Origin: Amborella trichopoda
Lineage: Eukaryota; Streptophyta; Magnoliopsida; Amborellales; Amborellaceae
Reading direction: 5' to 3'
Assembly (NCBI RefSeq): GCF_000471905.2
Contig: NW_006500065.1
Coordinates: forward strand, 1,810,860-1,874,859
DNA: 64,000 nucleotides
Translations under genes and position numbers: made by a program
The notes under the pieces: generated by a model
What the model saw: only the letters and a program-made list of their open reading frames with translations
Database searches by the model: none
Told to the model about the DNA's origin: nothing
Shown: in pieces, positions 57,896 to 64,000 of the stretch
Layout: each line of letters starts with the position of its first letter
How positions within the stretch are numbered: position 1 is the first letter of the stretch

Positions 57896-59930
57896 GAGCC
57901 CACGATCTAGACCGTAGGTCCAATCTTTTCTCTTCTCTTCCTCTCGATCTCTCACTCATTTTTCTCTCTCCCTCATCTCTTCCCCTACTCTCGGTCTTTC
58001 TCTCTATATCTCTCTCTCCCTTTCTCTCGATCTTACTCTCTCTTCTCCTACTTTCTCTCTTTTTCTCTCCTCACCGAACCCTCTCTCCCTTTTATCTCCC
58101 CCCCTTTCTTGGTCTTTCTCTCCTTCCCTCATTTCTCTCTTCTCCCCCTCACCTCTATCTCCCTCTTCTCCCTCCCAAATTTTCTCTCCCTTGTATCGCT
58201 CTCTCCTTCTCCCTCTCTTACTCTATCTCCCCTCTCTCTCTTGACCCTCTCAGGCCCGCAGTCTAGGCTGTGGGCCCATCACTCTCTCCCATCTCTTACT
58301 TTATCTCTTCTCTCTCTTAATCCTCTCGGGTCGCCTGTCTACGCTGCGGGCCCAACACTCACTCTCCTCTCTCTCTTTACCCTCTAGACTGTGGGCCCAT
58401 CACTCTCTTCCCCGTCTTACTCTATCTCCCCTCTCTCTCTCTTGACCCTCTCGGGCCCGCAGTCTAGGCTGCAGGCTCAGCACTCTCTCCTCTCACTCTC
58501 TCGGTCGTTGTTCTTGTCCTCTCTTCCTCTCTCTCTCTACCGTAAACTCCCTGACCCAATCTCTATGTCTCTCTTTCTCTCCCCCAAATCTCTTCTCTCT
58601 CTCATGAGCAGCAGCTCTGCTGCTGCCCCCTTCTTTCTCTCTCCTAACTCTCTACTTATTCTCCTCTCTTATCTTTCTTCTCTCTCTCCCCCCAATCTCT
58701 GCTTTCTCTCTCTCTCTCTCCCCTCTCGTCCTCTTCTCTCTTTCACGAGGCAGCACGTTGTTGCCCCCTCTTTCTCTTTCTCTCTCTTTCTCTCCCCAAA
58801 ATCTCTTTTATCTCTCTATCTCTCCCCTCTCATCCTCTTCTCTCTTTGACGGTGCAGCAGACTGGTGGCCCCTTTCTCTCTTATTTTCTTTCCCCCAAAT
58901 CTCTTTTCTGTCTCCCTCTCTCTTACATTCTCTCTCTCCTCCATCTCCTCTCCTTCTTTAAGACCCTCCCTTTTCTTCACACTCTCTCTCCCTCTCTAAG
59001 ACCCTCATGGGCCTACAGCCTAGGCTGTGGGCCCAGCTCTTTTTTCCCTCTTCATTCTTCTCTCTTTTTCTCACCCTAACTCCTCTCTCTCTCTATTCTA
59101 ATATCGGGCTTGCAACCTAGCTTGCAGGCCCAGCCACTCTTTCTCTCTCCCTCTCTTTCTCTTCCTATTTCTCTCTCTTCTTCACTTGAAGCTCCCTCTC
59201 TCTTCTCTCTCATCCAATATCTCTCTCGCTTGAGCAGCTGCCCTGCTACTGCCCCAATTACTCTCTCTCTCTCTAGCTCATTCTTCTCTCACCCTCTTGT
59301 GAAAACTCTCTTTCTTTCTCCCACCCGAACTCTCTCTTCTCCACTCTCTATCTCTCTCGCACACCCCAGCGAAGGGGGGATGTCTCTCTCTCGCTCATTC
59401 GTCTTCTCTCTCCCTCTCGTGAAAACTCTCTTTCTCCCACCCGAACTCTCTCTTCTCCACACTCTATCTCTCTCTCTCCTTTCTCCATTCCCTTGCTCGG
59501 GCAGCAGCACTGCTGCTGTCCCTCTTTCAATCTCTCTCTTCTAAACTCTCTCTCTCACGCACTCTATCTCTTGTCTCTCTTTCTCTCTCCTTAAAACTCT
59601 CTCGGGCCTGCAGTTTAGGCTGTGGGCCCACGTATTTCACCTCTCTTTTCCCTCTTCCTTTTTCCTCATTCCCTCCATCACTCTCTTTCCCCCTTAAACT
59701 CTCTTGGACCCACGGCCTAGGTTGTGGACCTAGCTTTGTCTCTCACCTCTCTCTCTCTCGTCTCTATCTCTCTCCCTTGGACCCTCTTCTCTTTCCAGTT
59801 TCTCCCTTTTTTCCTCATTCTTTCTCTTCGCCTATATATATCTTTCTTCCTCTCGGAACCCTCTCGGTTCCTCTCTCCCTTTCATCTCTCTCTACCCTAT
59901 CGGGCTTGCAGCCTAGACTGCAGGCCCAAC
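57896..59930 (+). repeat. Palindrome array in LTR2
   Basis: Copies of the CTAG-centred palindrome at about 57896, 58252, 58329, 58452, 59010, 59106, 59604, 59708 and 59902, plus GCAGCAG-type ones at about 58605, 59236 and 59497. Order and number differ from LTR1, so the array turns over faster than the rest of the LTR. Confidence 0.75.
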
Positions 59931-62871
59931 TCTCTCCCTCTCTGTTCTCCTTCCCTTTCTCCTCTTTCCCCTCTTTCCCTCTATATCTCTCATTCATCGT
60001 CTCGCCTTCTCCCCTTTCTATCTCACTCTCTCTTTCACCCAGCCCTCTCTTTTCTAGAATCTCTCTCTCGCTCTCTTCTTCTATTCTCTCTCGAACCCTC
60101 TTTTCTCTCCCTTCCTCCCTTCTCACATTCTTTCTCTCTCATCTCTTATTTTCCTCTTTTTCTTTTCTTACTTTTCTCATCCATCTTTTTCTTCATTCTT
60201 CACTCATTTGTATCTCTTCATTTCTTTCTTATTCTTTTGTTTGATTAAGAAGTTTTCTCATTCTTTATTTTCTTTTGAAATAGTTCTCTAATCTAAAAAA
60301 AAACCTACTCCACTTCATTTAGCTTGAAACCTCGCACTATTTTTTTATCCTTTTATCTTCATTTCTATCACATGTTGACATTCGTTGTATTTGATTTTAG
60401 CATATTTAAGGATCATGCCTATTTTTAAAGAATACTTATTATCCATCACCATCTTGGTATATGCCCCTTCTTAGATTCCATATTCATTATCATTGTCATA
60501 CATATCACATAAGGGGGCTCTTCGGAAACGATTCGCGATGGGTTTAACCCACGGACTTCGTCTCCTGAATCCTCCGGGGTACTTCGACCACAAGTCACGT
60601 ACCTTTCTCGATTAACCGATAATGCCTCTTGGGAGAGGTGACGCCGGAAGGCTGTCCATTTTTTGTCTGCCGCATCTTTTGCATTTCTAATTTGTTTCAT
60701 TTTCTATAATTCATTTTCAAATTAACTTTATCCCATCAAGCCTAAATGAAGAGACACATGAAAGCAAACCATAATGGAATTTAGAGCAAGTAGAGCTTGG
60801 AAAGAAAAGGGGGTTGTACTCAATCCAAGCTACAGAAGCTTAGGAGGCTTTCTCTAACGATTTAAGAGGGTAACCCTACCCAGATGCATCCCACGAATGC
60901 GACGATGAGGTAAACTCCTAGCACCCTAGTCGTCATACCAAAATTCTCTCATCATTGGTACCTATCCACACGCTTTGCTTGTGGTTGTTCTAAGGGAGAG
61001 TCTTCCTCCCAAACCTGGGTCCCCGACCCGAGACCTCTTCAGGCCGATGGAAAAACTAGGTCCACCAACTTGATTGACCTAGATTTTCTACGAGCCCAAA
61101 GAGGTCACGGGTCGGGGACTTGAGTTCGGCAGAAACCCTCTCTCAAACACCCATATGCGAAACATATAGATAAGTACCAACAATGAGAGAATTTTAGTAC
61201 GACGATTAGGATGTTAAGAGCCTCCCTCGTCGTCGAGTTCGTGGGACACGTTCGGGTAGGTTACCCTCTTAGATCATTTAGAAAGCCCTCCTACTGTCCT
61301 TACAATGCGGTTTGAATTTTGCTTCCTCGCTTTGCTGCATGGCACTATAATCACACTTATCTATGGCTTTTAGAGGCGTCCGTTGGCTTGTCTCCAATTA
61401 ATTATGAAAGGTTTGAGAGGTGGGAATTTATGTTTATGGGTTAAGAGATTCAAAGAGAGAGAGAAGAGAAATATGGTGGCAAAAAAGGGAAGCAAATAAC
61501 TAAAAAGATGGAAAACGATTAAAAAAAAGGTTGATGAAAAAATGGGCAGTCTTACAACGTCACCTCTCCCAAGAGGTATTAAGGGATGATAAAGAAAAGG
61601 TACTCGACTTGTGATCGAGGTAACCCAGAGGATTCAAGAGAACGGAGTTCGTGGATTAAACCCATCGTGAATTGTTTCTGAAGCGCCCCCTTATGCATAA
61701 TGCATGATGACAATGAAATGAGAAGCTTACGTATGTACGAACAATGATGGTTGATAAGAAATCCTTGAAAGTAAATAAGAATCTTAAAGAGGCTAAAATC
61801 AAATGAAATAGATGCAAATGTGTGGTAAAGAATGATATTTCAAATGATGCAAGAATTTTAGAAAGAGAGTAGAAGAATTTTAAGAAGTATAACAAAGATT
61901 TTAAAGAAAGGATAATAATTTAGAAAAGAGATAGAATTTTGTATTTTTAAGAAATAAAATGGGGGTTTTATGTTAGAGATTCCTAAAAGAGATAGAGGGT
62001 GAGTGGATTTTCCCAATGAAAAAAAATAAGAGTGATTAAAGAGAGATAGGGGAATGAAGAATAAAGAAGAGGAGAGAGATAAAAGAGAGAGAGAGAGATT
62101 TGAGTAGAGAGATAGAGAGAGTAAGAGAGAAATGTGGCGTGAGGGAGAGATTTATGTGTGAGAGAGAGAGGGGATGAGATTTGGAGAGAGAAAGAGATTT
62201 ATGGAAGGGAAACAGAGGGCGAAGTGCGTGGGGGAGAGAGAGAGAAGTATGTGGGGGAGAAAAAGAGAAATACATGGGGAGAGAGGTGCATGGGGACAGC
62301 GTGAGGGAGAGAAAAGTGCGGATTTGGAGAGAGAGATAAAGAAATAGAAAGAGAGAGAAGAGATATTGAGAGAGGGAGAATAGGAGAGTGATGAGGGAGA
62401 GAGAGTTAGGGATAGCGAGAGAGAAGATAAGAGGAAAAGAAAGAGGGCCTGTGAAGGAGAGAGAGAATGAGAGAAAGATGATAGAGAGAGAAAAGAAGGT
62501 GAAGGTTGGGAGAGAGAGAGAGAAGATAAGAGAGAAAGACAGGGGCAGCAGTCCTGCTGCTGCTCATGGAGGAGAGAGAAAGTGCGAGAAAAAGATAATA
62601 GAGAGAGAGGAGGGATTGAGAGGGGAGAGAGAGACATAAGAGGCGAGGGGGAGAGAGAGAGAGAAGGGGAGAGGGCCTGTAGAGGAGAGATATTCTGGGG
62701 GTGAGAGAGTGAAAGAGATAGGGGGAAAGGCGAGAGAGAATGGAAGAACGAGGAGAGAGACCGAGAAGAGAGGGAGAGAGAGCTCGATTTGAGAGAGAAA
62801 TCAAGGAGAGACGGAGAGAGAGACTGGGAGGGAGAAGAGAGAGAGAAAGATAAGAGTACTAAGAGGGAGAG

Positions 62872-63300
62872 AGTGTTGGGCTTGCAGCTTAGACTGTGGG
62901 CTTGAAAGGGTTAAGAGAGAGAGTAAGAGGGGAGGGAGTGTTGGGCCCACAGTTTAGACTGCAGGCCCGAGAGGGTTAAGAGAGGAGAGAGAAGAGATAG
63001 AGTAAGAGAGGGTAGGGAGTGTTGGGCTCGCAGCCTAGACTGTGGGCCCTAGAGGGTTAAGAGAGAGAGAAGTAAGAGGGGAGAGAGTGTTGGGCTTGAG
63101 AGGATTAAGACAAAGAAGAGATAGAGTAAGAGAGGAGAGGGAGTGTTAGGCCCGCAGCCTAGACTGTGGGCCCGAGAGGGTTAAGAGAGAGAGAAGAGAT
63201 AGAGTAAGAGAGGGGATTGAGTGTTGGGCCTGCAGCTAGAGAAGAGATAAGAGTAAGAGAAGGGAGATAGTGTTGGGCTGCATCCTAGACTGTCGGCCCG
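62872..63300 (-). repeat. Palindrome-bearing tandem units in LTR3
   Basis: Six or seven units of about 60-80 bp, each GTTGGGCYYRCAGCYTAGACTG-like followed by GGGCCYGAGAGGGTTAAGAG and GA repeats (starts near 62875, 62940, 63022, 63146, 63221, 63272). A GCAGCAG palindrome lies at 62547-62565. Confidence 0.75.
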
Positions 63301-63593
63301 AGAAGGCTAGAGAGAGAAAGACGATGAAGGGGAGAGAGAGAGAGGAGAAAGGAGAGAGACAAGGGAAGAGAAAGAAAGAGAACTATGTACCTGGTCGCGA
63401 ATCCGGGTTCGAATGCTTGGCTTGGAAGTTATGTGTTCGAAACATTCGAAATCAGAAGTTCTAAGAGTTGGAAGCTCAAAGTCCCAGGGATATTCTCTCC
63501 AGCTAAAATATTCTCTCTTTAAGAAGGAAGCTAAAAGATTAAAATTTCATTTTCTCAATTTTTCCAAGAATCATTACACAATAAGCTTACATA

Positions 63594-63601
63594 TATTTAT
63601 A
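63594..63601 (-). promoter_or_regulatory. LTR3 TATA box
   Basis: TATAAATA on the minus strand in GCCTATAAATATATGTAAGC, matching LTR1 and LTR2. Confidence 0.6.
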
Positions 63602-64000
63602 GGCATCCACCAAAACATAGGTGGATGCTCAAAAGTAGCCTAATTTTACCAAAAATACATTTTTCTTGAATTAAAAATGCATTTTCGTTTTTGTAAAAAA
63701 TAAAGAAAATACCCCCCATTCAATGTAGGAAATGACCAATTGGTTCCCTTCGAACGAGGCTTAAGCCATGGACAACATTCGAGGTCAATTTAGGGGCTTT
63801 TCGGTGGCCGTTTGGATGATCCATCATCATAGAAATGATATTCAATTTATGACGATCGTTTCGATATCCATTTCGACACCCAAATCACACTTTTTGATGG
63901 CAATAAAAGTTCCGACCATCTTTAAGAACATGGAAACTTTTAACTCTTCGTGTAGGCCAATCTGTCATGTTTTTGACAAATTTCTTCATGACAACTCTGA

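Larger units (their letters stand above)
50251..61067 (+). mobile_element. Large-LTR Ty3/gypsy element (Ogre/Tat type), gag only
   Basis: A 10.8-kb fossil with two long direct LTRs and about 2.3 kb between them. The primer-binding site TGGCGACTCCACTGGGGA (54624-54641) and the gag style (YPVYIDQLPFPWTYKKGRL, HFVSACQEL, FKWYSWLPPNSVFTWEEME) point to the Tat/Ogre side of Ty3/gypsy. No protease, reverse transcriptase, RNase H or integrase is seen, so it is non-autonomous and broken. LTR1 is 200 bp longer than LTR2 and the two differ at many bases, suggesting considerable age. No matching 5-bp target duplication is visible (CAAGA left, ACTTG right). Confidence 0.85.
56897..61067 (+). repeat. 3' LTR, about 4.17 kb
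   Basis: Same three-zone layout as LTR1: G-run of 15 (57473-57487), TATA box (57597-57604), CT tract with palindromes (57830-60235), and a conserved 3' end to CCACCA. Confidence 0.85.
61071..64000 (-). repeat. Third related LTR, inverted, cut by the window end
   Basis: Reads minus strand, from an end GGTCAATCA through the same unique 3' zone (61080-62030), a GA-rich tract (CT on the minus strand, 62040-63390) with palindromes, a TATA box (63594-63601), and the unique 5' zone up to the window end. It is clearly more diverged from LTR1 and LTR2 than they are from each other. Probably the 3' LTR of a separate element lying beyond the window. Confidence 0.8.

Noticed and set aside
1-64000. tRNA or rRNA genes
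   Set aside because: No cloverleaf with A/B boxes or rRNA core sequence was recognised by eye; a covariance-model scan would be needed to exclude small ones.

Overview
This is a repeat-rich, AT-rich nuclear window from a flowering plant, probably a woody species. The evidence is plant LTR retrotransposons of both superfamilies, plant RTE-type LINE fragments, hAT and Mutator debris, many MITEs, long CT/GA tracts, GT-AG introns, and exons of plant housekeeping genes. The species cannot be named from sequence alone. Two runs of N (26843-27395 and 42888-42907) are assembly gaps inside simple repeats.

Layout. 0-5 kb: an RTE LINE remnant (minus), the first two coding exons of a DCAF4-like WD40 gene (minus), and, about 400 bp upstream of its ATG, an 854-bp non-autonomous Mutator-like element with a perfect 9-bp target duplication. 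5-9 kb: a CT-rich tract and a small GRF zinc-finger gene with two in-frame stops. 9.3-12.2 kb: a candidate solo LTR carrying 81-bp and 30-bp minisatellites. 13.9-19.4 kb: a broken Ty1/copia element whose 5' LTR holds a 117-bp tandem duplication. 21.5-22 kb: exon 1 of an unrecognised GC-rich coiled-coil protein gene. 24.6-25.4 kb: a broken hAT transposase (minus).

29.4-38.6 kb: the main host locus, a five-exon gene (plus) whose splice sites fit exactly but which has two in-frame stops and a probable frameshift. Its exons spell a tyrosine-recombinase-like fold: the box I arginine and terminal tyrosine are kept and the other catalytic positions are replaced. It looks like a domesticated, catalytically dead recombinase, possibly of Crypton type. 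Its introns hold a hAT MITE, a 98-bp LINE tail and a 59-bp retroposed scrap, the last two with clear target duplications.

39-44 kb: MITEs, a LINE fragment, TA repeats and a gap. 45.3-47.9 kb: the last three exons of the wybutosine-synthesis gene TYW2 (minus), cut off from the rest of the gene by transposons. 48.7-49.7 kb: the 3' end of a copia element (minus). 50.25-61.07 kb: a very large-LTR Ty3/gypsy element of Ogre/Tat type with only gag-like coding between 4.2-4.4 kb LTRs. 61.07-64 kb: a third related LTR, inverted and tail-to-tail with the second. All three LTRs carry a long pyrimidine tract studded with GC-rich palindromes.

The genes do not form a pathway. They are scattered housekeeping loci (a CUL4-DDB1 adaptor candidate, tRNA-Phe wybutosine synthesis, a domesticated recombinase) being eroded and separated by transposons.
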